Assembly: GCF_000003815.2 (NCBI RefSeq) | Contig: NC_049979.1 | Coordinates: forward strand, 21,594,518-21,658,517 | Reading direction: 5' to 3' | Length of the DNA stretch: 64,000 bases | Source of the DNA: Branchiostoma floridae | Taxonomy: Eukaryota; Chordata; Leptocardii; Amphioxiformes; Branchiostomatidae | Shown here: positions 1-10,954 of the stretch, in pieces | How the letters are laid out: every line of letters starts with the position of its first letter | Numbering within the stretch: position 1 is the stretch's first letter | Position numbers and translations under genes: made by a program | Notes under the pieces: model-generated | Databases searched by the model: none | What the model saw: the letters and a program-made list of their open reading frames with translations, nothing else | What the model was told of the DNA's origin: nothing

Positions 1-664
1 TTAGCGTTCGTGATATCAGAAAAAACAGGAGACAGCTGACCCCTGATCTTTTAGTCTTTTAAGATACACTCCCGAAGGATCCCCTGTTGTGTCCCGCTGA
101 CTACGATGTCCTAGTTGATACCCCTGTCATACTCCATTAGGTCGGAAAATTGTTCTTTTACATTCACACTGGCAATCTTTTCTTCTTCTACACCCTACGT
201 CTTTACCGGATGTATACAAGCCGATTTGATATATGATAGTACATGATAAAGTTTAGTACACAGGGCAACAGTATTCTATTTTTCGTCATCAGTACAGCAT
301 ATATTTTACAGAGCGCATTGGACAGTAACAGACTGAAAAGTAAGGAAAAGTCTAGACATATTGAAATCGATCCATGGAGCATTTTTACTCACAAAGGGGA
401 TTTCATTCTGTTCAAGGACGAACTTCGCATTAGTCATACTCGGATTGTATTGATAAATGATCCTCTTTGCAAAACCCCCTGACTTATCCCCCGCGTAATA
501 TCAGAAAAATGTCATTCTACAGGCTTTGCTGACTGTGAGGTCTGTGTACGTACACTGGGAATCAGAAACATACTTCCGGACATTGCGGTTATGCACTGGC
601 TTGATTGATGACTGCACTTTGCAAATGCCAGCTGATTAGAATAGGTCTTTTTTTGTGGCCTAAC
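1..664. other. No recognised feature
   Basis: Unique-looking AT-rich DNA. The 79-codon frame at 243-482 has no recognisable motif and I treat it as chance. Confidence 0.5.
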
Positions 665-845
665 ACCCTCTTTCCACCTGTGCGGTCACTGATCGACCAA
701 TGTGTGACCCATTTTTATAGATATAGAACAAGAATCTGTAGATTTTGTGTGTTTTGTTATCTTTCAAATTATTCTTTTGCATCGTGCATCATATTAAGTT
801 AAAGGTAGCACAAAATGAAATTCGGTCTCTCAGCGGTCACTCGGA
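665..845. mobile_element. MITE family 1, worn and short copy
   Basis: Left end CCCTCTTTCCACCTGTGCGG resembles the family's CCCCTTTCCACTTGGACGG. The core TTTTGTGTGTTTTGTTATCT is nearly identical to the 10.95-kb core and is followed by TTTTGCATCGTGCATCATAT. The right inverted end is only weakly visible near 831-845 (CAGCGGTCAC). Confidence 0.5.
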
Positions 846-2830
846 AATCTTCTCCTAGTCAAAAAGTGTAGAAGTTGAAATAAAAAGCCAAACAGCATGC
901 CTATTAATTAAAAACAAGCACAGAAATCATAATTCGTCTGTTTGATATACATTAGCTTTTTAAGTAGCAAGCATTTTTTTACGTAAGAAAACCGTAAAGC
1001 TAGCAAGAGAGTAACGTCAACTCCCTTGAATAACCCTAAGTCAAATTTGTTGCTATGCTTACAGCTGGTGCCTGAAATTTGCATATTTGGTAAATAACAC
1101 GGTTACATTTTGTTGATAACACAGTTCTTTCAAGGATCCATGCAATGCAACCTGACAACTAAAAGTCCCCCAATCCCAGCATGTCTTTGAAAGGGATAAC
1201 GCGAGAATTCATTTCCAGCAAACCGGACTGTTATTGACACAGACAGAGGGAGGGCACACAGATGCTTCAACAGCCTTAACTATTTAATATTTTCCACTAG
1301 TGCACAGGAAGTGCGTGAAGAAACAAAACCCTGCCAGGTATAATGCCCATTATCTAAACGCCAGAGGAGTTTGTCAAATGATCCTAATCCACTGTACCAC
1401 CACTTCGCTTAAACTGTAATTGCATCTTCTTGTTCATCTGCCTAGAGCGTTGTCTCTATCCCTAAATACGCTAAGTGCTGTACCCAAGCGTTTGTACCCA
1501 GGAGTGGAAAAAAGATGCTCTAAGACTGCCTCCATAATATGAGACGCCAGCCTAATCCTCATGTCACGTACCATTGACTATTACGACGTGCCGAGACGGG
1601 TGACAAATGTAAGGTACACGTTCCGGGTCACAAGGGTGTCATAGGTTACGGCCGGGCTACTCGTAACCGCATATATCGTAACGTCAGTGTATGGGTCTGA
1701 TATTTTACATCAGCTGAGTCTCTCCACATTATGATAATGAATTTGTTTACAGATTCTTGGCCAAGGGCTGAATGCAGCATGTAATAGTATTTAGAGTGCA
1801 TACCTACAGTTCTATAACTCAACTTAAGTATTTTCAACAAGTGGAACAAGGGACTATTCTGATAACGAACTACGGTGGAATACAATATAATCGTTCTTGG
1901 ACTTGACTTCTTTTTACAACAGTGGAGGCTGACAATCCTTAAAGGGGCATTTTGAGATAAGTGCATTACGTCTTCCTCCGAATTCTTTCCCTAACAAGTA
2001 ATTCTTTTATACCGCCCCGCAGTGCACATTTTTGTATGCATAATATTTCTGTACTCTAGTAGTTGGCATGGTTTTGTATTTGGGGCCACCTGAGCAAAAT
2101 GTATTTAACATACAGCCTCTAGTGATATCTATCTTCATCCTGCAGGGTTAACGAGACCATTAAGAACTATAACCCACTGAGGTTTTCATTAGTAACGCTA
2201 ATGATTTATGGCACGTAAACGAGATGTTTGGAAGTTACGACCATGCACGGTAGTATGAACGCTGCAGCCACCGGAATAACAACCCAAGGACAAATGAGGG
2301 AATCTAATTGACAAGGACCACCCTGTTGGGCTTTCTTATCAAAAGTCGACCTCTAACAAAGTAACGCCCGTTGTGTCTCATATTAGACAACTGTGGCACA
2401 ATGCTGTGGTTCTCCCCTACGGGTCCAAGCAGGCGACATTGCTTCGTCACCCGTGGCGTCGTTTCTGGTTCCTACTGTCTGACCCGGGGGGACCTCAGTG
2501 GTAACTTTAAATGAAGATTATGAAAAGGCACGGCTTCAGTTTTTTATCAGCAAAAAGTCTGTGACGTTGCGTCACACCTGGGTACGAAGGTGAAGGATAA
2601 TAGTATCTAATATTGGCTACAAATGTAGTTATGATAAATGGAAAATGAAAAAAAAAAAAAAACGAAAAACATCCTCGATTATTGCTGTTGCCTACGTGAG
2701 CATATTATGACAGGGAGATTTGAGAAAGCCTAGCTTATTATAAAGATGTGAGGTGGTTAAAGCTATCCTTTCTTGGAAGTGACAAAGACAGTGTCATTTG
2801 AGAAAATGAGCAAGCACAGTCTTGTGGATT
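846..2830. other. No recognised gene
   Basis: AT-rich, with only the poly-A tract at 2648. A 106-codon minus frame at 1646-1966 shows no domain, and no good splice signals were noted at its ends. Confidence 0.5.
2648..2662. repeat. Poly-A tract (15 bases)
   Basis: Fifteen A in a row followed by C and a second A-rich stretch. It could be the tail of a decayed plus-strand retroelement, but nothing recognisable lies directly upstream. Confidence 0.85.
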
Positions 2831-3000
2831 CTAACGATCAGGCGGAAAGATGCCCTCCCACTCAAGCATATCGTTTCCCATTTTCCCTGGCAAGTCGTAT
2901 GCTTTGAAGACTTCATTTAGTCCTGTTTGAAGATTCTTATACGCTAAGGTAACAACAAAACGACCAGACGTAATTAAGAAATAATGAACTTGCAGCTTAC

Positions 3001-3249
3001 CGATACTCTCATCCGAATCCCAGTTGGAGCGGTAGTAAGACCGTGTTCTGTTCTCTGTGGGCCGCCCGCCAAATGACCCGGGCAAGGACCCTGCCCTACC
3101 GAGTGTCATGGTCCCGAAACGGCCGATAGTACCATCGCTCATCTTAGGGTTTCCACACAGCTGTGTCGGCGGCGGCCGGGGACCGTTCAAGGGCTTGATC
3201 TCGATGGTTGTGTCGTATCTCGGGTTGTCACATTGCTGTTTTCTCATGG
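3001..3249 (-). CDS. Candidate coding exon, unidentified protein
   Basis: A minus-strand frame that is richer in GC than its surroundings. It reads MRKQQCDNPRYDTTIEIKPL, then a Pro/Gly-rich stretch (NGPRPPPTQLCGNP, GTMTLGRAGSLPGSFGGR) and NRTRSYYRSNWDSDES. A good donor, ATCG|GTAAGC, sits at 3001/3000. The frame stays open beyond it to 2831, so the exon could also simply end there. The upstream boundary is unclear: an acceptor-like ACTAG precedes 3249, and a stronger pyrimidine-AG lies at 3285, but reading from 3285 would hit a stop. The Met at 3245-3247 could be a start. I do not recognise a domain. It may be a real exon or a chance GC-rich frame. Confidence 0.3.
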
Positions 3250-3469
3250 CTAGTGCCAAGGTACTTCACCGCTTCTTCTGAGAACTAGAACAAGAAACAA
3301 CAGTCTTCAATAAGCATGCTGTACCTGCCTTCATCACGAACATTATGCCCTCATGAGGCCGGATCCACAAAGAAACGCAGAAGGCGTTCTGTGCGATCCT
3401 GCTGTGTTGCGTTAGTCCAGGTACTCCACAACAAAAGGGTGAGGTGGGAGTGGCGTATTTGAAAGGCAT

Positions 3470-5256
3470 ACTAAGTTGAACGATTTCTTCGATTGGGATA
3501 AAGAGCAGAAATTGGTCATTTGCAGGGACGCTCCCGTAGAGATGTCGGAAAGAAATTGCTGGAACTCAGTACTTGGCGAGAATAATAAAACGGCTTTTTT
3601 TAAGATCTACCTTCCAGTGCGTACATGGATATCGGTATATCTACCATTGCATTTATCTTGTTTATATGTGGTTTACTTGTCAATGATGCTACAGTACTTA
3701 AGACGATGGCACTACTCAATCAATCGTGGCTTCAATTATCACTGATACCTGCAACCGAGCACAGTATGACCATCTGGCACCCGATAGCCAAGCTTAACGT
3801 AAGGAAATGTCACAAGACATAATAGTCCACCTGCGGCGTGCGCCAGGCGTGAGGTGTGGCATTTGAAAGAAATCACAACTAAGACTTATCCCCAAAAGAA
3901 CTCACCCCTGACATTTACGTACGGAACAAAATGTAATTTTCCAGAACCAGATATTTTTAGAATCTATTATAGCGAACTCATTCCTGTAGGATAAATACCT
4001 TTTTGCTTGATGAAGTGGGCAATCGCTACAAGTAGTTCGTCGACTCAGATACAGTAATGGTGGGGAAATGCAATATAGAGGACATAAAGCGCAGCGATGC
4101 AATCACGGCAAACCTTGACCCGTGCCCCAGCCAGCACCTAAGGTGGACATCAAGACATTCCGTCTAAAACCTTATTACCAACTATCACGACATGATATGT
4201 AAATCCCGCTTTATTGCTTGGTAATTACTATTTACGTCTTCTTCTCCAATGGGATTGAGAAAAGGGGTTTTTCTTGAGCAATCTTGCTTTGCTGTTACAT
4301 TTGAAAATTAAAGACGACTCATTTGTTTTCTTGTGATTTATTTGAAAATGGGCTGGTCTACAAGCTCAAGCTCAATTTTTGTTCTAAATCTATTTCTTCT
4401 AAATTTGTTTTATAAGTCCTAATGGCAACAAGGCTAAAACCCGTGTTAGACGGGGAACTACGCTTTGGCTGATACTATACTGTAAATCTCAAGATATTCG
4501 CAGCGATTTTATTTTCATTGTGGTCTTGTACCGACAAATAATAATATGGTAAGTGTGTGCATTGCTTCTCTACTCTACTGCAAATCTGTTCACTTGATAA
4601 CTTAAAACATTGAGAAAACCTACTTTCTCTCCTACGTCGCGAAATTAAAGGATTTTACAGTATCTCGGACAGCCGTTTGATGGATTGTGGTTGGGTTGAT
4701 TGTGACTACCCCTGTCCCAAATTGTGGTTTCCTATGGGTTACGCCCATACAAAATTAAAGATGGTTTATGTATAATCTAGGACCACAAGGGACTCATCAT
4801 ACATTTATTCTGGATATTGTATTAATTAATGAAATAACAATCAAGGTGGAAAATGTGTATATACGTTATTTTGATGTCAATGAAGGGGTTTTGCACAACA
4901 ATTTCACTGTAAAAAAGATCAATATATTTACATAGGAATAAAACTAGTTTCAATTCTATAGCGAGTAAGATATTAGAAGATCGATAGATTAATCAGTATA
5001 CACATACATATTTGGAGAGAAAGAGAGCTAGATAGATAGACAGATGAATAAGTTGATACATACATACATATACATAGATATAACGTTAGACATGGTAAAT
5101 ACATTTAACATAATACACAAGCGTCATGCTTCATACAGAATACATTGAAACTCACGATTAGTCGAATTGCAATAATATAGATTAACTTCTTCTGGGCGTA
5201 ATTGTTAAGTCAGTTTAATTTCAAGATTTATTTTGTATTTCTGTTTCTTGATTTTT
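3470..5256. other. AT-rich stretch up to the LINE tail
   Basis: Becomes strongly AT-rich from about 4200. Contains the GATA/CATA region and nothing else I can name. The LINE inserted at its right edge. Confidence 0.5.
4980..5075. repeat. Degenerate GATA/CATA tetranucleotide region
   Basis: Imperfect GATA and CATA units (AGATAGATAGACAGATGAAT, CATACATACATATACATA) in AT-rich DNA. Age-decayed simple repeat. Confidence 0.7.
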
Positions 5257-5276
5257 TATTTATTTATTTATTTATT
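5257..5276 (-). repeat. LINE 3' tail, (AAAT)n
   Basis: On the plus strand five TTTA-type units; on the element's strand this reads as AAAT repeats directly after the 3'UTR. A short-unit tail of this kind marks the 3' end of many CR1/Jockey-group LINEs and supports the minus orientation. Confidence 0.8.
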
Positions 5277-5381
5277 GATCTTTAGGGTAGTCCCTTCAGT
5301 TAACGTGGTAACTGATTTCCAAGGGAGCCCTATAACAATAATAATAACTCAAAGTACAAAAGATAAATACAAACATAGGAT

Positions 5382-5712
5382 TGAACATAACAAAGCAATA
5401 ATCCAATTCGGGTTTGTAAATCATACAAGCAACTTAGGAAAACTCAAAAGAATAACAACTCATACTTAATAACGAAAACAACTCAAGATCACAAACTCAT
5501 AGGGTCATTGGACGGTCATTGCGGTCAGAGGTCAGATGTCAATGCCATTTGTCCTGATCAATCGGACTGAACATAAGAAAGAATAATCCAATTCGGATCA
5601 GTAAATCATATACGCAACTTACTAATAACAACTCATACACAATAACAACTCAACATTACAAAAATCATAAGGTAATTGTAAAGTCATTGGGATCAGAGGT
5701 CAGATGTCAGTG
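5382..5712 (-). repeat. Tandem duplication in the LINE 3'UTR
   Basis: Two diverged copies of one segment, 5382-5544 and 5568-5712, lie between the ORF stop and the tail. Both open on the plus strand with TGAACATAA, share AATCCAATTCGG, and end with GGTCAGATGTCA. The period is about 186 bases. The inner copy begins directly at the stop codon. Divergence between copies is clear, so this duplication is older than the ORF-internal one and may belong to the family consensus. Confidence 0.85.
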
Positions 5713-8148
5713 TTATGATATCAGAGACTGTTTAAAGGCTTGAAGAGTAGTTGCTTGTTTTGTCTCAGGTTTAAGTGTATTATATATTTCAGCTGCCCTG
5801 TATGCAAATGTGCGTTGACCTGCTCTTGAAGTGTAGTTAGGTTTATGTAGGAGTTGTGCTTGTCTGGTGTTATGACTGTGGATTTGGTTATTGAAACGAA
5901 ATGTGTTGAGTAGGTAGTTGGGTGCTAGGCCGTGAAGGCATTTGTACACCATAATGCAGATCTGCCGATTTCTTCGCTCCTGTAGCAGACTCCAACCCAG
6001 TGCCTGATGCAGCTCCCCAACATTCGCCCTTGGCTCACGTCGGAGGATGATTCGTGCGCCCCGGTTTTGGAGGATTTGGAGACGCTGCTTGTTGGCTGCA
6101 CTGCAGTTGTCCCATACCACGTTACAATATTCAAGGAGTGGTAGAGCAAGGGTTTTATACAACAAATCTGCTACACCAGTGCAGAGATAAGGCCGTAGGC
6201 GTCTTAATAGTCCTAGGCGCTGTGACATTTTACTGCACACTTCATCCAAGTGATCAGTGAAACTTAAGCTAGAATCAAGTATGACACCCAGATATTTATA
6301 AGAGCTAACCCTTTCCAAGGTATCACCATTAATCTTGATCTCCAAATCAGGAGTAGAATTTGTTTTCCTAGTGGAGCCCATAAGCATCCACTTTGTCTTC
6401 TTGATGTTAAGAGTAAGTCGATTCGACTTAAACCAGGAAGTAATTTGTTTAAGTTCCATGTTTAATGTGCTTTCTATACATCTGGGGTCATTACTTGAAA
6501 AGAATATAGCTGTATCATCCGCATATAAGGTTACTTTACTGCGGGTTATAGCTTTGGGTAGGTCATTAATAAACAGGTTGAAAAGAAGGGGACCTAAAAT
6601 TGACCCTTGAGGTACCCCAATAGTAATAGGAATGGAATCAGATGTGCAACCATTCAGTGAGACTCGCTGTTGGCGATCTGCAAGATAGTTTGTGAACCAA
6701 TCCAGCTCAGTACTCCGAAGGCCAATCCAATTCAGTTTAGTCAAAAGTAGGCTGTGATCAACAGTGTCAAACGCCTTTTTCAAATCAATAAATACAGTAC
6801 CGACTAGTTTACCACTGTTGATATTATGCAATATGTAGTCAGTAACATCGAGTAAGGTGGTGGTTGTTGAATGGCTTGGTCTGAAGCCTGACTGGTTGGT
6901 ACAAAGTATGTCATGAGAATGTAAGTAAGCCAGTAATTGTTTGTGGACCTCCTTCTCAAATATTTTCATCACAATAGGCAGGACAGAAATGGGTCTAAAG
7001 TTATTTGGATCGGACTGATCTCCACCTTTATGTATGGGCGTCACTCTTGCTAATTTCCACTCAGATGGTATAATACCAGTGCTGAGGGACAGGTTCAATA
7101 TGTGAGTAAGTGGCTGTGCTACAATCGGGGCTGCGGCTTTAAGAAGTCTGGGGTGAATGTTATCCAACCCGGCAGCTTTTCTTATGGGTAGGTTCTTTAG
7201 CTGGGTATGTACAGCTTGGTCAGTAAGTGGAGTAAAAGTAAAGGTGCAATCCAAGTTCTTATACTGTGCTGGGCATAATGGGATAGGGTTATGCGACCCA
7301 AAGCATTCAGCTAGCTTACGCCCTGCCATACCGAAGAACTTATTAAAGCCCTTTACAATATCAGTCAATCCAGTAAGATGTTCGCCTGCAAAGGTCAGTG
7401 TCTTTGACACGATACTTTTCTTATTGGGTAAAATAATAATAATAATAATATCAGTCAATCCAGTAAGATGTTCGCCTGCAAAGGTCAGTGTCTTTGACAC
7501 GATACTTTTCTTATTGGGTAAAATTTCCCCAATTGCTCCCCATAGTTTCTTCGAGTCTGAGACGTTTTCTTCTAGTTTTTCTTGGCAGTATTTAGCCTTT
7601 GCTCTTTGAACCATTTTGTTTACCACATTCCCTTTTGCCCTGTATGCCTCCCAATCTGCAGTTGCACCAGATTTACGGGCTTTGGCCTTTAAGTCATCCC
7701 TAGTAAGCATCAGTTTCCTGATGTCCGATGTCAGCCATTTAGGCTGGTTGTCCTTGGTGCGTTTAGTAATGTAAGGGGCATGTATGTCACTTACTGTTGT
7801 GAGTACTGACTTGAACAATGTCCATGCCTCTTCCACCTTGTCAATATGTAGTATCGCATTCCAGTCAACCTTACTAAGGTCATCCATGTAGGATTGTTCG
7901 TTGAACTTGGTGAACTTACGGGATGTTACATACTTTGTGTTTGCACGTTGCCGGGTGGCCTTTCTTACACAATAAATTGCATAGTGATCTGATAGTGTAC
8001 ATTGCAGTACACCAGAAGTGGTAACAAGGTGTAGATCACTGCAGTATATATGGTCAATGATGCTGGCCGAGTGTTGGTGCACTCGAGTTGGTTCTTTAAT
8101 TAATTGCTTTAACTGGTACTCATTACTAAGACTAATTTTTAGTTGACT
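5713..8148 (-). CDS. LINE ORF2 fragment: endonuclease C-terminus plus full reverse transcriptase
   Basis: Copies the element's RNA into DNA at a nicked chromosomal site. Residue 1 here is the Val (GTG) codon at 8080-8082, giving 789 residues; the same frame continues upstream to a stop at 8149-8151 with endonuclease-like text (for example LKQLIKEPTRV). That GTG is therefore not a true start; the real one was lost by 5' truncation. Endonuclease end motifs are IDHIY (about 9-13) and SDHYAIYC (31-38). The reverse transcriptase runs from about KAAGLDNIHPRLLK (302-315) through FIDLKKAFDTVDH (431-443) and GVPQGSILGPLLF (489-501) to the catalytic YADD (520-523). After it comes a thumb and C-terminal extension ending QAFKQSLIS. 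All RT catalytic Asp residues are present. Residues about 187-246 hold a 30-residue tandem duplication. The protein cannot nick DNA without the missing endonuclease half, so the copy is most likely inactive, although the RT looks intact. Confidence 0.9.
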   Translation of the reverse strand, partial: SQLKISLSNEYQLKQLIKEPTRVHQHSASIIDHIYCSDLHLVTTSGVLQCTLSDHYAIYCVRKATRQRANTKYVTSRKFTKFNEQSYMDDLSKVDWNAILHIDKVEEAWTLFKSVLTTVSDIHAPYITKRTKDNQPKWLTSDIRKLMLTRDDLKAKARKSGATADWEAYRAKGNVVNKMVQRAKAKYCQEKLEENVSDSKKLWGAIGEILPNKKSIVSKTLTFAGEHLTGLTDIIIIIILPNKKSIVSKTLTFAGEHLTGLTDIVKGFNKFFGMAGRKLAECFGSHNPIPLCPAQYKNLDCTFTFTPLTDQAVHTQLKNLPIRKAAGLDNIHPRLLKAAAPIVAQPLTHILNLSLSTGIIPSEWKLARVTPIHKGGDQSDPNNFRPISVLPIVMKIFEKEVHKQLLAYLHSHDILCTNQSGFRPSHSTTTTLLDVTDYILHNINSGKLVGTVFIDLKKAFDTVDHSLLLTKLNWIGLRSTELDWFTNYLADRQQRVSLNGCTSDSIPITIGVPQGSILGPLLFNLFINDLPKAITRSKVTLYADDTAIFFSSNDPRCIESTLNMELKQITSWFKSNRLTLNIKKTKWMLMGSTRKTNSTPDLEIKINGDTLERVSSYKYLGVILDSSLSFTDHLDEVCSKMSQRLGLLRRLRPYLCTGVADLLYKTLALPLLEYCNVVWDNCSAANKQRLQILQNRGARIILRREPRANVGELHQALGWSLLQERRNRQICIMVYKCLHGLAPNYLLNTFRFNNQIHSHNTRQAQLLHKPNYTSRAGQRTFAYRAAEIYNTLKPETKQATTLQAFKQSLIS
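7357..7524 (-). repeat. In-frame 90-bp tandem duplication inside the LINE ORF
   Basis: A 78-base segment at 7357-7434 is repeated without visible change at 7447-7524, separated by a short AAT run at 7435-7446. The period is exactly 90 bases, 30 codons, so the frame survives. In the protein the segment beginning LPNKKSIVSKTLTFAGEH occurs twice, joined by a run of six isoleucines encoded by ATT units. It lies in the linker between endonuclease and reverse transcriptase, where extra length is likely to be tolerated. Identity of the copies points to a recent event. Confidence 0.95.
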
Positions 8149-8151
8149 TTA

Positions 8152-10085
8152 ACCCACTGTAGTTTTTCATGCGTCAATGCAACTTACTAACACTATCCCT
8201 CCACCCTGGTTGGCTATATGTTCACATTTACAAGTGTTATGAACCTTATCTGCAACGTCGACCTTTCACTATCCGGAATGATCGTTGCTTTATCCGACAG
8301 GTACATGTCATTGTATTTCAGCCTTCATGATGCTGTGTTTTATATGCTTCAGGATTACCTGATGCAACACCTGATAGAACCTGACCTCTTTGTTGTGACA
8401 GCATAAAAACAAAGGTTTCAAAGACTTGGTTTCGTGAATAGGGTTGCTGACTCAGAACCAAAGGTCCCTTGCAGACTCCCCTGTCCAAATATTGTACCCT
8501 TGACAGTTCCGGAAAGGGTCTTATGGCACCTGTTTTCTTTCCTCGACTCAATAAACACAATTAATAAACTCACTGACAAAGGAAGAAGCTAGCTCAATCA
8601 GTAAAGGACGTCCTCAGCTGAATCTGAATCCTCTTGGTGGTGCTTAAAGTTGAAGGCCACCAAGAACACCACACCTCGAGTACGTTAAAGATCCTACCAC
8701 ACTTACCGAAAAGATTAGGGGTCCATTCCAAGCCTTACAGTCTCGTCTTACGCAGATTGTATCCACTATACAGTAACTGATCAGTGCGTTGGTTCTAAAG
8801 GTGATTTAATGTGATACAAACAAAAGACGTGCCAACACAACAAAAGAAGGACGGAACTGATCAATGAATCTATAATGTTATTGTTGCGCATGGTGCACTG
8901 TGATACTCGGTTTATTACTTGGTATCCCACTGTGTTAAATTGCAAATATTTACGGGGCTGTTGATTTTGCTAAGGCCTTGGAAAATGTTGTCATTCCGGT
9001 TACTCGAAGGACACTAGCAGAATACTGCCGACCCTAGCGATTTGTTGGTGGGTGTGGTAGGATGTCAACCGCTGGCAATTAAAAGGACATATATTTTCCG
9101 ATATCTTACCCGACTGAATCATTTCCAAAATCGGTCTTATTTTTTAAAGATGGAAGCTGAGGAAGACCCGTCAACCAAGGTCCCCCTTTTTTTGACACCC
9201 TGCTATGTTAACGGCTGAATTTAAAAAAAATCTTCTAACCCGATTATTTCAGGACTGTAACCGAAAACACGGCATTATTTTTCCTACGCTTTGTACTGTA
9301 GTGCAAATGTACGCGAGAGCAATATCCAATGTTATGGTTCTAAAGCGTTGTCAATATCCAACCCATACTAGAATCTATGTAAAATATACCAGCACATTGA
9401 TATGCTATAGCGGTGATAAGTAGTACTACATAATACTACATGTAGATTTTCTGTTGCCTATAACATAGATATGAACATCCAAATTTACAAATGTCCTTTG
9501 CACAAAATCTGTTTATGATATGAGATTGCCGAACTCTAGTTTGGATTACTCCCAGTTGACCAACTTTTATTGTCCTTGTAACTGGTTTCCCAGGCAGTTT
9601 ACTTGTGGATTATCTATTTTGCTTTAAAGCCCAGGTTGAATACAAAATACCCAAGCCGAAGGATTAGGCCTTTATGAGATTCCCTAGTCCCACCAGAAAT
9701 CGAATAATCTACGATCAAGCAGGCTGGTACAAATGGTACATTTCCTGGTGCGGCGCCTGATCCTTCAACTCGGGTCCAATTAACCCCTGTGTCACCCCAT
9801 GATAAGGTGCACTGATCGCGAATACTAGTCAAATGGAGGCAGGAGTTGTTTTAATGGGGCGTGTCATCTAGTCCACATCGATTTGCGTCAAATTGCTCTG
9901 TGAGGGGTGCCAAATATGACTGAGAACCCCTCTTGATTGGCTCAATACATCACCTTCAACTTGGCTAACACGAAAGCGGTTATCTCACTAGACAAGGGCC
10001 GGTGCTGTCGTTTACCTTGTGGCACCTTCAGCTTGTGGCACATGAGACAAGATTTTTTTTGCAGCAGAAACACGGTATATGTGTC
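8152..10085. other. No gene; possible unknown repeat near 8.63-8.79 kb
   Basis: A small hairpin (CTTGGTGG at 8633-8640 with CCACCAAG at 8657-8664) leads into a CACACCTCGAGTACGTTAAA block. I vaguely associate this text with amphioxus interspersed repeats, from memory only. The rest is unassigned. Confidence 0.35.
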
Positions 10086-10291
10086 TTTTTTGACAGGGAG
10101 GGGATGCTAGCCCTTCTATTTCAAAGTAATCGAGGCACTTCCCCGAACATGGAAATCCATTTACATCCGTTCCGAAAAGCAGATGCCCTGCCCAGAGTTT
10201 GAAACAGGGTCTCCTAGTTACCAACTTATTGGAACCAGGATCTCAACTGTGAGGTTGCTACCAGTTGTGCTACATGGACATGTCTAACACC
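10086..10291 (-). mobile_element. tRNA-derived SINE, family B copy 1
   Basis: Matches 59952-60158 along its whole length in the same orientation: both have GCTAGCCCTTCT at the left, a GGGTCT block in the middle, GGAACC near the right, and TAACACC at the right end. On the minus strand the 5' head carries a good RNA polymerase III A box, TAGCACAACTGG, at 10261-10272, and a B-box-like GGTTCCAAT at 10228-10236. Head-to-tail order therefore runs right to left. The non-tRNA body ends in a T/A-rich stretch near 10086. SINEs of this type are copied by LINE proteins. Confidence 0.75.
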
Positions 10292-10954
10292 CCGGTTTTC
10301 GCCCACAATAAGAATACGCTGCAAAATCTAGCACATTCTTGTGAGATATTCACTTTATGTCCATCAAAATCAAATTTGTGCGCCCCTTGATTTCATTGTT
10401 GCAATATGATGCACGATCTAGAAATCTGAGTTACGCAGTCTCAGCCTCTGTATAAAGTGGAAGGGGAGCTTCCCATGTTCACGGTTAACTGTATATATAA
10501 GGTATGCGTAACAGAGACAAGGCTTTGTTAAGTTCTATCAAAGCAGATATAATGATCCATTTATCAGCAGGTACAGTAACGTATAGAGACGGTTTTATTC
10601 ACTAGAAGAACGTAAATGTAAGGGTTCATCTAAGGATACAACAACTATGAACATATGCAAACGCAATCAAGGACAAAACAGGTCCCCTTGGCGGAGGTAA
10701 TCAGAGCAATTCGATGTACCCTGAAAACGTAATTATATTTCTTCTCAAGTCTCGTGTTCGTGAATTAATAGAAAACTAGATTTACTGTTCTAATTTCACT
10801 GTAGCTCATAGTATTCTCTTACAAATGTTGGCCGAGCAACATCATACTCTTTCATACGTTTCTATACGAAGATGATACCATAGTTTTATGGGCACATGAC
10901 GTTGACAGATCTACAGGGGTCCAATAGCACACACGCATGTGCACGAAGCCGTTA

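Larger units (their letters stand above)
5257..8148 (-). mobile_element. 5'-truncated non-LTR retrotransposon (LINE, CR1/Jockey group)
   Basis: A LINE inserted on the minus strand. Its order, read on that strand, is: the last part of an AP-type endonuclease, a linker, a complete reverse transcriptase with a C-terminal extension, a stop codon, a 3'UTR of about 435 bases, and a tail of AAAT units at 5257-5276. The 5' end is lost: endonuclease-like reading is recognisable only up to about 8148, where the frame meets a stop, as expected for incomplete target-primed reverse transcription. The short-unit tail rather than long poly(A) fits the CR1/Jockey/L2 side of the LINE tree; I cannot fix the clade (CR1, Crack, Rex1, Jockey) by eye. 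No convincing target-site duplication is visible at the two ends. The long open frame suggests a fairly recent insertion compared with the other relics in the window. Confidence 0.9.

Noticed and set aside
5925-7609. Several plus- and minus-strand frames of 68-150 codons inside the LINE
   Set aside because: They overlap the clear RT frame in other phases and have no motif of their own; the 150-codon frame at 7157-7609 also just repeats the 90-bp duplication in antisense.
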